This document shows positions 7,511 through 15,893 of a stretch of 64,000 bases of DNA, piece by piece. The notes beneath the pieces are model-generated. The model did no database searches. It saw only the letters and a program-made list of their open reading frames with translations, and was not told the DNA's origin. Within the stretch, counting starts at the first letter, position 1, and every line of letters begins with the position of its first letter. Source of the DNA: Lachnospiraceae bacterium UBA7054 (GTDB lineage: Bacteria > Bacillota > Clostridia > Lachnospirales > Lachnospiraceae); the NCBI GenBank assembly GCA_002492725.1, contig DLAF01000050.1, positions 1 through 64,000 of the forward strand, in the 5' to 3' direction. Both the position numbers and the translations under genes were made by a program.

Positions 7511-9502
7511 TCAGATTCTAATTGTCTCGATAATATTCTGCTTTCTGAGCGCCCCTGCCGAAATCCGCACTGTTGTCCACATGACAAGAAAAGAAATACC
7601 GATTGTTATCAGAATGGCTGCCCACGGCATATGAAACGGGATTGGGAACAGCATTTTCACACAGCGCGCCATCAAAAGGACGATTGCCATGCCAATCGGA
7701 AGGCCGATAACCAGCGCTTTACCGGCGCAGAGAATACTTTCCATCGTAAGCATCTTGCGTACCGATTCAGATGGCATCCCGACACTCTGCAGCACCGCAA
7801 ACTCTCCGGCCCTTAATTTGATCTGAAAACTGACTGTGCTAATCACATTCAGTATCCCAATCAACCCCAGCAGAAAAACAAACGCATAGAGGAAAAAGGC
7901 GGCAAGCACGATGGCAATATTCATGATCCTTGCAAAATCCTGCGCGCCAAACACTCTGCTCGTGTAGCCCGCTTCCCCATAATCCTTGCCGTTTTGTGGA
8001 AAGTAGCTTTCCAGCACATCCTTCGCATACGCCATAAAGCCATCTTCATCCGCAGGGTTTGCCAACCAGTTGTATCCGCGCACCGATAGCCCTGCGGAAG
8101 GGACGACTAGCCGGACGGGATTGGTATTCGGATACAGTAACTGTTTGGGAATCTCCTCGATCGTCAGCACGCCGTCGATCCAAACCGTATCCCTGCTTCC
8201 GTCCGCTTTTTCCAATTCCAGCGAGGAGACTGTCACCTGCAGGGGAGCAATATGCCGCTCCGCCCCGTTATCATTAAATTGATAATCATTTAACAGGATC
8301 GTCCCGCCATACGCAATCCCCGCCTGTTCGCACAGCTTCCCATAATGCATATCATCCAGAATGATCCTTTCTACTTCCAGAATGATTTCCGATTGTCCTC
8401 CATCGTCGTCATCGGCTAACGCCTGCTGCATCTCTTCCGTGAGATCCTGTTTGGTAAGCATTGCAACGTAAGTAGTATAATCCTGTCCGTCTCCGTAAAC
8501 ATCCGTGTCCTCATACGCTCTGAGCTTACCCGTGATCTCTTCCGCCGTCTCAGCAGTAATGGGAAATGCCCACTCCTGCTGCCTGCGCCCTGTTTCAGGA
8601 TTGATGGTATTTCTAAAATTCGACGTATAATCCGCGATTACAGGATATCCGTAATCCATCGTGATATAATCCTGTATGCCGCCTGCAATTTCCTGCAATC
8701 CGCTCAGTGTGATAAACAGCATGATACTGATGGAAAAAGCCGTGACCGCCGAATGCATCCGCCTGCGATGAGACGACACGTTTTTACGTGCCAGCTGATA
8801 TTCGATCTTCCCTTCCGCACCTATGGTAATTTTGGTGCGCTTATATCCCGAAGTATCCGTTTCTCCGCCGTTTCGCAGACAGTCTAAGGCTGAAATGCGC
8901 ATTGCTTTCCTTGCCGGAAGCATGGCCGCAAACAAAACCGTTCCCAGAGAGATGATGACAGAAATGAGCAAAGCTGCCGGCGAAAAGTCAAACGCAAGCT
9001 GAAAACTGACCTGTTTCATCATGGAACGCACCAACATATTCAGTTCTTCCATATAGAGATTCGCAATCCCAATACCGATAAAGCTGAGCAGATAACCCGC
9101 GATCACACCCAAAGGAATCGCAAATGTGCACAGCAGAATGCATTCATACATGATCGTCTGATAAATCTGCTTTTTGGTGGCGCCCACGCATTTTAAGGTG
9201 CCAAACTGTGAAATCCGCTCATTGGCGCTCATGCGGAATGCGTTGGAGATTACAATGACGGACATGGAAACGATCAAAGCAGCCAAAAACACTGCCGGGA
9301 CAAGCAGTATCATCATATAGGCGCCGCCGTACACACCGTAATCTTTTCCCAGAAAATTCACAAGCATCGCCCTGCCGCTCGCCACAAAATTCACGACTGC
9401 CGTCAACAGGGCTGCGGACAGTATAATGGCCGCGGCTGTAATCGCGGTTCTGCCCTTCTTTCTCTTAATCTGCTTACAGGCAAATGAGCATAAGATATTC
9501 AT
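7511..9502 (-). CDS. ABC transporter permease, FtsX/MacB-like
   Basis: This 663-residue membrane protein has duplicated FtsX-type permease domains: a segment near 17-40, a small loop, three segments at about 60-200, another near 258-275, an extracytoplasmic domain of about 250 residues, and three segments near the C-terminus. The cytoplasmic loops GTLKCVGATKKQIYQTI and AVLQSVGMPSESVRKML are the paired FtsX signatures. It pairs with the ATPase encoded directly upstream, overlapping by 4 bases (ATGA). With the linked two-component genes it resembles Bce/Vex-type antimicrobial-peptide sensing and export modules. The substrate is unknown. Its 3' end faces the FliD-like gene across an inverted repeat. 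Confidence 0.88.
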   Translation of the reverse strand: MNILCSFACKQIKRKKGRTAITAAAIILSAALLTAVVNFVASGRAMLVNFLGKDYGVYGGAYMMILLVPAVFLAALIVSMSVIVISNAFRMSANERISQFGTLKCVGATKKQIYQTIMYECILLCTFAIPLGVIAGYLLSFIGIGIANLYMEELNMLVRSMMKQVSFQLAFDFSPAALLISVIISLGTVLFAAMLPARKAMRISALDCLRNGGETDTSGYKRTKITIGAEGKIEYQLARKNVSSHRRRMHSAVTAFSISIMLFITLSGLQEIAGGIQDYITMDYGYPVIADYTSNFRNTINPETGRRQQEWAFPITAETAEEITGKLRAYEDTDVYGDGQDYTTYVAMLTKQDLTEEMQQALADDDDGGQSEIILEVERIILDDMHYGKLCEQAGIAYGGTILLNDYQFNDNGAERHIAPLQVTVSSLELEKADGSRDTVWIDGVLTIEEIPKQLLYPNTNPVRLVVPSAGLSVRGYNWLANPADEDGFMAYAKDVLESYFPQNGKDYGEAGYTSRVFGAQDFARIMNIAIVLAAFFLYAFVFLLGLIGILNVISTVSFQIKLRAGEFAVLQSVGMPSESVRKMLTMESILCAGKALVIGLPIGMAIVLLMARCVKMLFPIPFHMPWAAILITIGISFLVMWTTVRISAGALRKQNIIETIRI

Positions 9503-10182
9503 ACGCGCATCACCTCGTCTCTGATGATCTGTCCGTCGCTGATCGTAAGAATTCTATCCGCCTGCAGCGCAATCTTCTCATCGTGTGTGATCAGGATCAA
9601 TGTCTGGTTTGTTTTGCGGTTGGCCGCCAAAAGAAGCTCCAAAATATCCCTGCCCGCCTTGCTGTCCAGATTTCCCGTTGGCTCGTCAGCCAAAATAAAG
9701 GCCGGATCGTTGATGAGCGCCCTGCCCACGGATACTCTCTGCTGCTGGCCGCCCGACAGTTCCCCCGGAAGGTGATCTCTGCGATGTGACAATCCTGTCA
9801 TTTCCACGATCTTTGCCAATTTCTGCGCATCAGGTTTGCGGTTATCCAACAGACAGGGCAGCATAATATTCTCATCCACGGTCAGATTGGGGATCAGGTT
9901 ATAGAACTGATAGACGATACCGATATTTCTGCGCCGAAAGATTGCCAGAGCGCTTTCACTCATATCAAAGAGCCGCTGCCCGTCAACGATCACACTGCCC
10001 GATGTGGGCCGGTCAATGCCGCCCATCAAATTCATAAGGGTAGATTTCCCGGAACCGGACGCTCCTACAATGGCGACAAATTCTCCCTTATTTACCCGGA
10101 AGCTGACATGATCCAATGCAATCACCTGATTATCGCCGCTTCCATAAATCTTTGTTAATTCATTTACTTCCAAGACTTCCAT
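9499..10182 (-). CDS. ABC transporter ATP-binding protein (MacB/LolD-like)
   Basis: The start at 10182 is preferred because AGGAGG lies 7 bases upstream; the frame is open 10 codons further. The 227-residue ATPase has Walker A GASGSGKST (40-48), a Q-loop before FYNLIPNLTVDENI, signature LSGGQQQRVSVGRAL and Walker B FILADEPTGNLD. This is the standard order for the MacB/LolD/BceA group. It powers the FtsX-type permease whose gene overlaps its 3' end. It follows the response regulator and kinase genes in one minus-strand operon, so the two-component pair probably controls or senses through this transporter. Confidence 0.93.
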   Translation of the reverse strand: MEVLEVNELTKIYGSGDNQVIALDHVSFRVNKGEFVAIVGASGSGKSTLMNLMGGIDRPTSGSVIVDGQRLFDMSESALAIFRRRNIGIVYQFYNLIPNLTVDENIMLPCLLDNRKPDAQKLAKIVEMTGLSHRRDHLPGELSGGQQQRVSVGRALINDPAFILADEPTGNLDSKAGRDILELLLAANRKTNQTLILITHDEKIALQADRILTISDGQIIRDEVMRV

Positions 10183-10244
10183 CGCGATACCTCCTTTTCT
10201 TATCCTATCCAATACGATACATAAGAAAAGTGACTCTTCGGTGA

Positions 10245-11069
10245 CTATCTGTAAAATTTCATCAGAAAAGTCGCACCGGTTCCATTTCCGCCGGGCATTA
10301 CCTCGATATCCCCATTTTGTGCCCGCATGATGGAAAGAGCCAGCGGCAGTCCGATTCCAAAGCCATTATCCTTTTGCGAGCCTTCAAATCTGCGAAACAG
10401 CTTTGCAATCTGTTCCTTTTTCAGGCCTTCTCCCGCGTCCGTGACCGCTATCCAGTCATAAAGCGGATTTTCACCGCAGTCTATCAGAATCTCACTGTTT
10501 TCCCGGGAACATTCCGAAGCATTTTTCAAAAGATTGATGAGTGCTTCCGCCGTCCACTTCTGATCACAGGCTAAGGACAGATCATTTACAAGCCGCACGG
10601 TCTGGTTTCTGATATCCAATATAATTTCCATCGACTTAAGTGTCTCACGCAGAAGACCGCTGACCGCTGTTTCTTCTATTTTAAAATGCGCATTGGAGGA
10701 ATCCAGCTTCGCCATCTTTAAGAGGGCAGTGACCAGCCACTCCATGTGACGGACTTCCTTTTTGATGTGTAACAGAAATTCCTGCCGTGCCTCTTCGGAG
10801 GCATCCGTCATCAATTCCGTCATCAGAAGAATAGACGAGATCGGCGTTTTTAACTGATGGGAAATATCGGATAACGATTCCGCCAAGTGCTCCTTTTCCT
10901 TCTCCAAAACACTGCGCTTCTCCTGCTCGGAATGTATTAAGGTATAGATATCATTTTTTAAAATACTGACCGCACCTTCCCTGTGATCACGCGGGTCAAA
11001 CGGCTGTCCGTCGAGCGCCGTACGGATTCCCGCGGAAAGTGACTGTATTTCTTTTTTATCGATCCACAC
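10245..11069 (-). CDS. Sensor histidine kinase without membrane segments
   Basis: The start is taken as GTG 11069, which overlaps the regulator stop by 14 bases and has a GGGGGA site; an ATG at 11108 would add 13 residues. The roughly 274-residue product has a short linker (EIQSLSAGIRTAL..., GAVSILKNDIYTLIH), a coiled segment (EKEKEHLAESLSDI), the H-box SHQLKTPISSI, and an ATPase domain with N-box NLLKNASE, G1 DAGEGL and G2 GFGIGLPL. Kinases of this operon type normally begin with two transmembrane helices. None is present here, and the regulator gene upstream leaves no room for them. It may be a cytosolic variant or the product of a deletion. The catalytic residues look intact. Confidence 0.85.
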   Translation of the reverse strand: MWIDKKEIQSLSAGIRTALDGQPFDPRDHREGAVSILKNDIYTLIHSEQEKRSVLEKEKEHLAESLSDISHQLKTPISSILLMTELMTDASEEARQEFLLHIKKEVRHMEWLVTALLKMAKLDSSNAHFKIEETAVSGLLRETLKSMEIILDIRNQTVRLVNDLSLACDQKWTAEALINLLKNASECSRENSEILIDCGENPLYDWIAVTDAGEGLKKEQIAKLFRRFEGSQKDNGFGIGLPLALSIMRAQNGDIEVMPGGNGTGATFLMKFYR

Positions 11070-11712
11070 GATACCCGATCCCCCTGACTGTCGTAATATT
11101 GACCGCATCTTTCAGCTTTTCACGCAGCCGTTTGACGTATACGGTCAGCGTGTTGTCTTCTACAAAGTTGCCGCTGATATCCCAGATCCGTTCCAGAATC
11201 TGTTCTCTTTTCAAAAGAACGGACTGGTTCTGCGCAAAAATGAGCAGCAGCCGATACTCCAGAGCCGTCAGACCAACCTCCTGTTCTTTGATAAAGACTT
11301 TTCCCGCCTCCACATCAATGACAGCCTCTCCGAGCCGAATCTGTCTGCCGCTTCCCGTTTCCTCATGCAGCGCCTTCCTGATCCGTGCCAAAAGCTCCCG
11401 CATTCGGAAAGGCTTGGTGATGTAATCGGCTGCGCCGTCATTAAACGACCTCACAATTTCATCCTCATCATCCACGACGGTCAGATAAATGATCTGCGTT
11501 TGCTGCTGCTTTAAGCAGACGGCAGCCTCCCTGCCAAGGCCATCGGGAAGCTGCATGTCAAGCAGTGCAAGATCAAAATGCTGCGCATCTGTCTTTGCCC
11601 GCGCATCCGCAATATTTTTGCAGGGCGTCACACGATATCCTTCTTTTTCCAAAGCATAGGTAAGCCCCGCCGACAGTGAAACGTCATCTTCGACTAACAA
11701 AATATCCGCCAT
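11056..11712 (-). CDS. Response regulator, OmpR/PhoB family
   Basis: The 218-residue regulator has a receiver domain with acidic pocket E8-D9-D10, phospho-acceptor D52 (LALLDMQLPDG) and the conserved lysine in YITKPF. A C-terminal winged-helix domain begins near 125 (ALEYRLLLIF, LTVYVKRLREKL, TVRGIGYRVD). It is the first gene of the operon regulator-kinase-ATPase-permease. It is expected to bind upstream of this operon when phosphorylated by the adjacent kinase. The start at 11712 has a GGAGGAAGG stretch 15-25 bases upstream, so the spacing is loose. Confidence 0.92.
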   Translation of the reverse strand: MADILLVEDDVSLSAGLTYALEKEGYRVTPCKNIADARAKTDAQHFDLALLDMQLPDGLGREAAVCLKQQQTQIIYLTVVDDEDEIVRSFNDGAADYITKPFRMRELLARIRKALHEETGSGRQIRLGEAVIDVEAGKVFIKEQEVGLTALEYRLLLIFAQNQSVLLKREQILERIWDISGNFVEDNTLTVYVKRLREKLKDAVNITTVRGIGYRVDR

Positions 11713-11740
11713 ATCAATCTACCTGATCCTTCCTCCGCTG

Positions 11741-11812
11741 ATAAGCAGACTCGAAATGCTGCGCATTTCTCGTTCGCGCAAGAGACGGCATAGCCCGCAA
11801 GCTATGCCGTCT
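11741..11812. repeat. Palindromic intergenic element (two hairpins) upstream of the regulator operon
   Basis: Two hairpins are adjacent: GAAATGC/GCATTTC (11753-11769) and AGACGGCATAGC/GCTATGCCGTCT (11783-11812, 12-bp perfect stem, loop CCGCAA). The segment opens with ATAAGCAGACTC, identical to 40199-40210. It lies between the isomerase gene end (11841) and the regulator start (11712), both minus strand, so the second hairpin may terminate the sugar operon. There is no T-run. Confidence 0.75.
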
Positions 11813-11840
11813 CCGAATCACTTTTTCATTTATCTGCCCT

Positions 11841-13325
11841 TTATGCGAAGGGATTCTCCGTCGGGTAAGGCAGGTTCTTCGGCTGGTTGTAACCGATCTC
11901 GCTCACATCCACACCGATATACTTGAATACTTCATAGAGTGCCTTGCCGTAATGGCCAAACGCAACCGCGCCGTGATGCGGGTAATTCTTCTCAATCAGT
12001 ACATGACGATAGAATCTGCCCATCTCAGGAATCGCGAAAACGCCGATACCGCCGAAGGATCTGGTCGCCACAGGAAGCACTTCGCCCTCTGCCACATACG
12101 CACGCAGGATGTTGTCAGCCGTGCTCTGCAGGCGGTAGAAGGTGATGTTGCCGGGAACGATATCACCTTCAAGCGTACCCTGCGTCACTTCCTCCGGCAG
12201 GGATCTCGCCATGATCATCTGGTACTCCATGCTGCACTTAGAAAGCTTCTTGGAGCAGGTATTTCCGCAGTGGAAGCCCATGAAAGTATCAGTGAACTTG
12301 TAATCAAACTTACCCTCGATGGACTCCTTGTACATATCCTTGGGAACGGAGTTGTTGATATCGAGCAGGGTTACGATATCGTCGCTGACCGCCTCGCCGA
12401 TAAACTCGCTTAAGCAGCCGTAGATATCCACTTCACAGGATACCGGAATGCCTCTGCCCGTCAGACGGCTGTTCACAAAGCAGGGAACAAAGCCGAACTG
12501 GGTCTGGAATGCAGGCCAGCATTTTCCTGCGATCGCCACATACTCACGATACCCTTTGTGCTCCTCAACCCAGTCGAGCAGGGTCAGCTCATACTGTGCC
12601 AGCTTAGGCAGAATCTCGGGCTTGTTGTTGCCCGCGCCAAGCTCCGCTTCCATATCTTTTACGACCTCAGGAATACGGGAATCGCCCGCATGCTTATTGA
12701 ACGCTTCGAACAGATCAAGCTCGGAATTCTCTTCGATCTCCACGCCCAGATTGTAAAGCTGCTTGATGGGCGCGTTGCAGGCAAGGAAGTTTAACGGTCT
12801 GGGACCGAAGGAAATGATCTTTAAGCTGGAAAGCCCTGCGATGGCACGTGCAATCGGCACAAACTCATGAATCATATCCGCACAGTCTTCCGCGTCGCCC
12901 ACGGGATACTCGGGAATATAAGCTCTCACATTTCTGAGCTTTAAGTTGTAGCTGGCATTGAGCATACCGCAGTACGCATCGCCGCGGCCCTGGATCAGGT
13001 CGCCCTGAGACTCCTCAGCGGCAGCCACAAACATCTTGGGCCCCTCAAAGTGCTTTGCGAGCAGCGTCTCGGAAATCTCCGGACCAAAGTTGCCAAGGTA
13101 TACGCAGAGTGCATTACAGCCGTTGTCCTTGATATCCTTTAAAGCGTTGACCATGTCGATCTCGCTCTCAATGATGCAGACAGGGCACTCATAGATGTCA
13201 GCCGCGTCATATTTTTTCTTGTAGGCTTCCACCAGAGCCTTTCTCCTGTTGACTGCAAGAGACGCCGGGAAACAGTCACGGCTCACTGCCACGATACCAA
13301 TTTTTACTTTGGGTAAATTGTTCAT
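11841..13325 (-). CDS. L-fucose/L-arabinose isomerase-family protein
   Basis: The 494-residue protein matches the fucose/arabinose isomerase fold over its whole length. The N-terminal Rossmann-like part (KVKIGIVAVSRDCFPASLAV) and middle part (VYLGNFGPE) are followed by a C-terminal domain with CEVDIYGCLSE, FMGFHCGNTC and GAVAFGHYGKAL. Family members interconvert aldoses and ketoses using a divalent metal. The exact sugar is not readable, and some relatives are annotated only as isomerase-like. It is the last gene of a three-gene unit with DUF4867 and xylulokinase, which implies the ketose formed is phosphorylated by that kinase. A strong AAAGGAGG site precedes the ATG. Confidence 0.85.
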   Translation of the reverse strand: MNNLPKVKIGIVAVSRDCFPASLAVNRRKALVEAYKKKYDAADIYECPVCIIESEIDMVNALKDIKDNGCNALCVYLGNFGPEISETLLAKHFEGPKMFVAAAEESQGDLIQGRGDAYCGMLNASYNLKLRNVRAYIPEYPVGDAEDCADMIHEFVPIARAIAGLSSLKIISFGPRPLNFLACNAPIKQLYNLGVEIEENSELDLFEAFNKHAGDSRIPEVVKDMEAELGAGNNKPEILPKLAQYELTLLDWVEEHKGYREYVAIAGKCWPAFQTQFGFVPCFVNSRLTGRGIPVSCEVDIYGCLSEFIGEAVSDDIVTLLDINNSVPKDMYKESIEGKFDYKFTDTFMGFHCGNTCSKKLSKCSMEYQMIMARSLPEEVTQGTLEGDIVPGNITFYRLQSTADNILRAYVAEGEVLPVATRSFGGIGVFAIPEMGRFYRHVLIEKNYPHHGAVAFGHYGKALYEVFKYIGVDVSEIGYNQPKNLPYPTENPFA

Positions 13326-13342
13326 ATTGCTTATCCTCCTTT

Positions 13343-13359
13343 AACCGGGTTGACCGGTT
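13343..13359. repeat. Short palindrome between DUF4867 and isomerase genes
   Basis: AACCGG-GTTGA-CCGGTT forms a 6-bp inverted repeat just before the isomerase ribosome binding site, overlapping the last bases of the DUF4867 gene. It could be an operator half-site pair or a small attenuator. Length alone does not exclude chance. Confidence 0.4.
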
Positions 13360-13982
13360 TATTCTCTGATATCTAAATTTTTACCTACCAATCCGATGTG
13401 CGCGCCCGCATCCAGGCCGCCTTCCGCATGACCGATCAGCCACTTATTCTGCGCCGTGATCAGGGAATCCTCCCAACCTTCGTGTTTTTCCTTTAAGGGA
13501 TAGTTTGTCCCCGCCGGAAGCACGATACCTACCTTGAAGCCGCCCTCATTTGCACTGCAGGGCGCATAATGCAGGGTCGTCGCATAAATCTCCACCGCCG
13601 TGCCTGCCTCCACCAAAAAGGCCTCCATCTTTGCGGTCTCATACTTGAAATCATCGGTGATATCCTGCTGCATGCCCACGATCAGCACCGCGTCCGTCGC
13701 CGCCACATTGATCTCCGAGCTCCTGTGATACTCAATGGCATTTAACTTATAGTTGTGGCCGTTGCAGTACCCCACCTCGATCGGCAGTTCGCCGTAGGTC
13801 CTGCGCTGCAGATCCTTCGCCGCCTGTGTCGCCTCCAGAGCCGCGATAGAAGGCTCATAGGCTACCCCGTCGGGCAGCGGCGTCTCCTTTTTGATCGCCT
13901 CCACCAGATCGGTGAAATCGATTCCCTCCACGACCCTGCCATACTTACGGAATGACGGATCTGTCACTTTTTTGATCTCCAT
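13359..13982 (-). CDS. DUF4867 family protein (sugar-operon cupin-like)
   Basis: The 207-residue protein matches the DUF4867 family, small proteins found next to sugar isomerases and kinases in Clostridia. It begins MEIKKVTDPSFRKYG. A central EVGYCNGHNYKLNAIEYHRSSEINVA and a later EAFLVEAGTAVEIYATTLHYAPC resemble cupin strands with possible metal-binding His and Glu, similar to ureidoglycolate-lyase or sugar lactone/isomerase cupins. The reaction is not established. Placement between isomerase and xylulokinase genes suggests a step in the same pathway, for example sugar epimerisation or anomer handling, which is inference. GGGAGAGAGG precedes the start. Confidence 0.75.
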   Translation of the reverse strand: MEIKKVTDPSFRKYGRVVEGIDFTDLVEAIKKETPLPDGVAYEPSIAALEATQAAKDLQRRTYGELPIEVGYCNGHNYKLNAIEYHRSSEINVAATDAVLIVGMQQDITDDFKYETAKMEAFLVEAGTAVEIYATTLHYAPCSANEGGFKVGIVLPAGTNYPLKEKHEGWEDSLITAQNKWLIGHAEGGLDAGAHIGLVGKNLDIRE

Positions 13983-14017
13983 ATCCTCTCTCCCTTCCCT
14001 CTATGTTTTTGTCAGTC

Positions 14018-14111
14018 GGAGAATGCCCGCTTTGTGGCATTCTCCCGTTTGCGATATAGAATTTCTTCACGAAGCAGCCTTTGCTGCGAGTGTTAGAAAT
14101 TCTTCGCAAAC
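14018..14111. repeat. Composite palindromic element, left copy (hairpins B then A)
   Basis: Hairpin B is GGAGAATGCC (14018-14027) / GGCATTCTCC (14036-14045), a perfect 10-bp stem. Hairpin A follows with three nested stems: GTTTGCGA/TCGCAAAC (14047-14054, 14104-14111), AGAATTTCT/AGAAATTCT (14058-14066, 14095-14103) and GCAGC/GCTGC around 14074-14087. The right arm lies inside the xylulokinase gene and encodes its last residues. The core GAAGCAGCCTTTGCTGC (14071-14087) recurs reverse-complemented at 15780-15796. Confidence 0.9.
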
Positions 14112-15577
14112 TGTTTAAACAGCTCCTTGCAGGTCGGATAAATCTGCCTAAACTGCTGATATCTCTTTTCGTATTTCTCCACAAGCGCGGGTTCCGGTTC
14201 CACCGTGTCTACGATCTTTACGATCTTTGCCGCCGCTTCCTCAACGCTTCCATACTCGCCGCAGGCCACCGCCGCCAGCATCGCACCGCCCATGGCAGGG
14301 CCTTCTTCGCTCTCGATCACGTCCACCTTGAGGTTCATGATATTGGCAATCATCCGCTTCCACAGCGGGCTTTTGGCGCCGCCGCCGCAAATCTTCGTGC
14401 GCTCGATCCGGATGCCTAAAGACTTCGCCACTTCCAGGGAATCTCTGAGTGCAAATGCCACACCCTCCAGCACCGCCTGCGTCATATCCGCCCGCGTGCT
14501 GTCCATGGTCATACCGATGAAAGTACCTCTCGCGTCGGGATCGTTATGCGGGGAACGCTCACCCATCAGATAAGGCAGGAAATACACATGGTTCTCACCC
14601 AGCTTATCGTCGGTGATCGCTTTCTGCTCGTCGGCATATTTTTCCGTGCCGATGATATCATCCATCCACCACTTATTGCAGGACGCCGCACTGAGCATAC
14701 AGCCCATCAGATGATAATGGCCGTCCGCGTGCGCAAACGCATGAAGCGCATTGAATTTGTCCACGCCGAATTTGTCGGAAGAAATAAAAATGGTGCCGCT
14801 GGTGCCGAGGGAAATATTGCACATGCCGTCTCCCACGGTGCCCGTGCCCACGGCCGCCGCCGCGTTGTCGCCGCCGCCTGCCGCCACCTTCACAGTCTCG
14901 GGAATGCCAAGTTCTTTGGCAATCTCGGGAAGCACGGTTCCGACCGTCTCATAACTCTCGTAAATCTTTGCGAGCTGTTCTTCCTTCACGCCGCAGATCT
15001 CGCACATTTCCTTTGACCAGCAGCGGTTCTTCACATCAAACAACAGCATGCCCGAAGCATCGGAAACATCCGTGCAATGTACGCCCGTCAGCTTGTACGC
15101 AATATAGTCCTTCGGGAGCATGATCTTTTTGATTCTCGCAAAATTCTCAGGCTCCTTATTCTTTACCCAAAGTATCTTGGGTGCGGTAAAGCCGGTAAAG
15201 GAGATGTTCGCCGTATACGCGGACAGCTTTTCTTTCCCGATCTCGTTATTTAAGTAATCGCATTCCTCCGTCGTTCTTCCGTCATTCCAAAGGATCGCGG
15301 GACGGATCACCTCATCCTTTTCATCCAAAATGACAAGTCCGTGCATCTGCCCGCCAAAGCTGATGCCAGCCACCTGGCTCTTGTCCACGTCTGCGATCAG
15401 CTCCTTGATGCCCGCAATGCTCTGCTCATACCAGTCCTCCGGCTTCTGCTCAGACCACCCGGGATGTGGAAAATACAGCGGATACTCCTTCGATACAATG
15501 TTTACAATTTTTCCGCTTCCTTCCATCAAAAGAAGCTTGACTGCGCTGGTACCAAGATCTACCCCAATATACAGCAT
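14093..15577 (-). CDS. xylB: Xylulokinase (FGGY family)
   Basis: The start at 15577 has GGGAGGG upstream and begins MLYIGVDLGTSAVKLLL; a longer open frame has no support. The 494-residue length is typical. N-terminal phosphate motif DLGTSAVK, substrate motifs SFGGQMHG and AILWNDGRTTEEC, and C-terminal ATPase motifs GGGDNAAAAVGTG, SLGTSGTIF and KICGGGAKSPLWKRMIAN fit XylB. It phosphorylates D-xylulose or a similar ketose with ATP in the cytoplasm. It is first in the kinase-DUF4867-isomerase unit. The last codons (AKNF-stop) are part of a palindromic element, so that element has shaped the protein end. The FGGY substrate could differ from xylulose. Confidence 0.88.
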   Translation of the reverse strand: MLYIGVDLGTSAVKLLLMEGSGKIVNIVSKEYPLYFPHPGWSEQKPEDWYEQSIAGIKELIADVDKSQVAGISFGGQMHGLVILDEKDEVIRPAILWNDGRTTEECDYLNNEIGKEKLSAYTANISFTGFTAPKILWVKNKEPENFARIKKIMLPKDYIAYKLTGVHCTDVSDASGMLLFDVKNRCWSKEMCEICGVKEEQLAKIYESYETVGTVLPEIAKELGIPETVKVAAGGGDNAAAAVGTGTVGDGMCNISLGTSGTIFISSDKFGVDKFNALHAFAHADGHYHLMGCMLSAASCNKWWMDDIIGTEKYADEQKAITDDKLGENHVYFLPYLMGERSPHNDPDARGTFIGMTMDSTRADMTQAVLEGVAFALRDSLEVAKSLGIRIERTKICGGGAKSPLWKRMIANIMNLKVDVIESEEGPAMGGAMLAAVACGEYGSVEEAAAKIVKIVDTVEPEPALVEKYEKRYQQFRQIYPTCKELFKQFAKNF

Positions 15578-15637
15578 AGTAACCCTCCCACTCTTTCCGA
15601 CAATTTTCCCGTGCCCGTGCACGATTCTTCTATTTCC

Positions 15638-15666
15638 ATGATAAGCCGTCCCACCGATAAAAGCAA
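15638..15666 (-). promoter_or_regulatory. Candidate promoter of the xylB operon
   Basis: On the minus strand TTGCTT (15666-15661) and TATCAT (15643-15638) are 17 bases apart. The ATG of xylB at 15577 is about 60 bases downstream. The adjacent LacI-type regulator is the obvious candidate to bind here. Confidence 0.55.
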
Positions 15667-15752
15667 TACCGTATATTTTTTTCGTAACTTTACACAAAAT
15701 ACGGCAGAACGCATTGTCTATTTCCACTTGATATGCTAATCTAGTGTGAGAA

Positions 15753-15848
15753 TGTGAGATTTTGTAATTCTAAAACGCAGCAGCAAAGGCTGCTTCATTA
15801 AGAATTACAAAATCTCACATAGGAGAATGCCAAAATACGGCATTCTCC
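15753..15848. repeat. Composite palindromic element, right copy (hairpins A then B)
   Basis: Hairpin A has a perfect 19-bp stem: the left arm (15753-15771) begins TGTGAGATTTTG and the right arm (15801-15819) is its exact reverse complement. Its loop holds GCAGCAAAGGCTGCTTC (15780-15796). Hairpin B is GGAGAATGCC (15822-15831) / GGCATTCTCC (15839-15848), the same stem as in the left copy at 14018-14045. The order of A and B is mirrored relative to the left copy. It lies between the xylB promoter and the LacI gene. Confidence 0.92.
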
Positions 15849-15893
15849 GTCCGCATTGTCATTAAAAATAAAACCAAGAAAAGGGATCCCGCT

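Larger units (their letters stand above)
15578..15893. other. Divergent gap between xylulokinase and LacI regulator genes
   Basis: 316 bases without a gene. It holds the minus-strand xylB promoter (15638-15666) and the right-hand composite palindrome (15753-15848). No obvious promoter for the plus-strand LacI gene could be fixed between the palindrome and its ATG at 15894; AAAAGGGAT may be its ribosome binding site. Confidence 0.6.

Noticed and set aside
11761..11840. Strong terminator for the isomerase operon
   Set aside because: The hairpin is strong but lacks a T-run, so I annotate it as part of a palindromic element and not as a definite terminator.
13343..13359. AACCGG/CCGGTT palindrome as a proven LacI operator
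   Set aside because: It is a plausible operator shape, but it lies inside the operon and far from the promoter; no second copy near the xylB promoter was seen, so I only list it as a short repeat.
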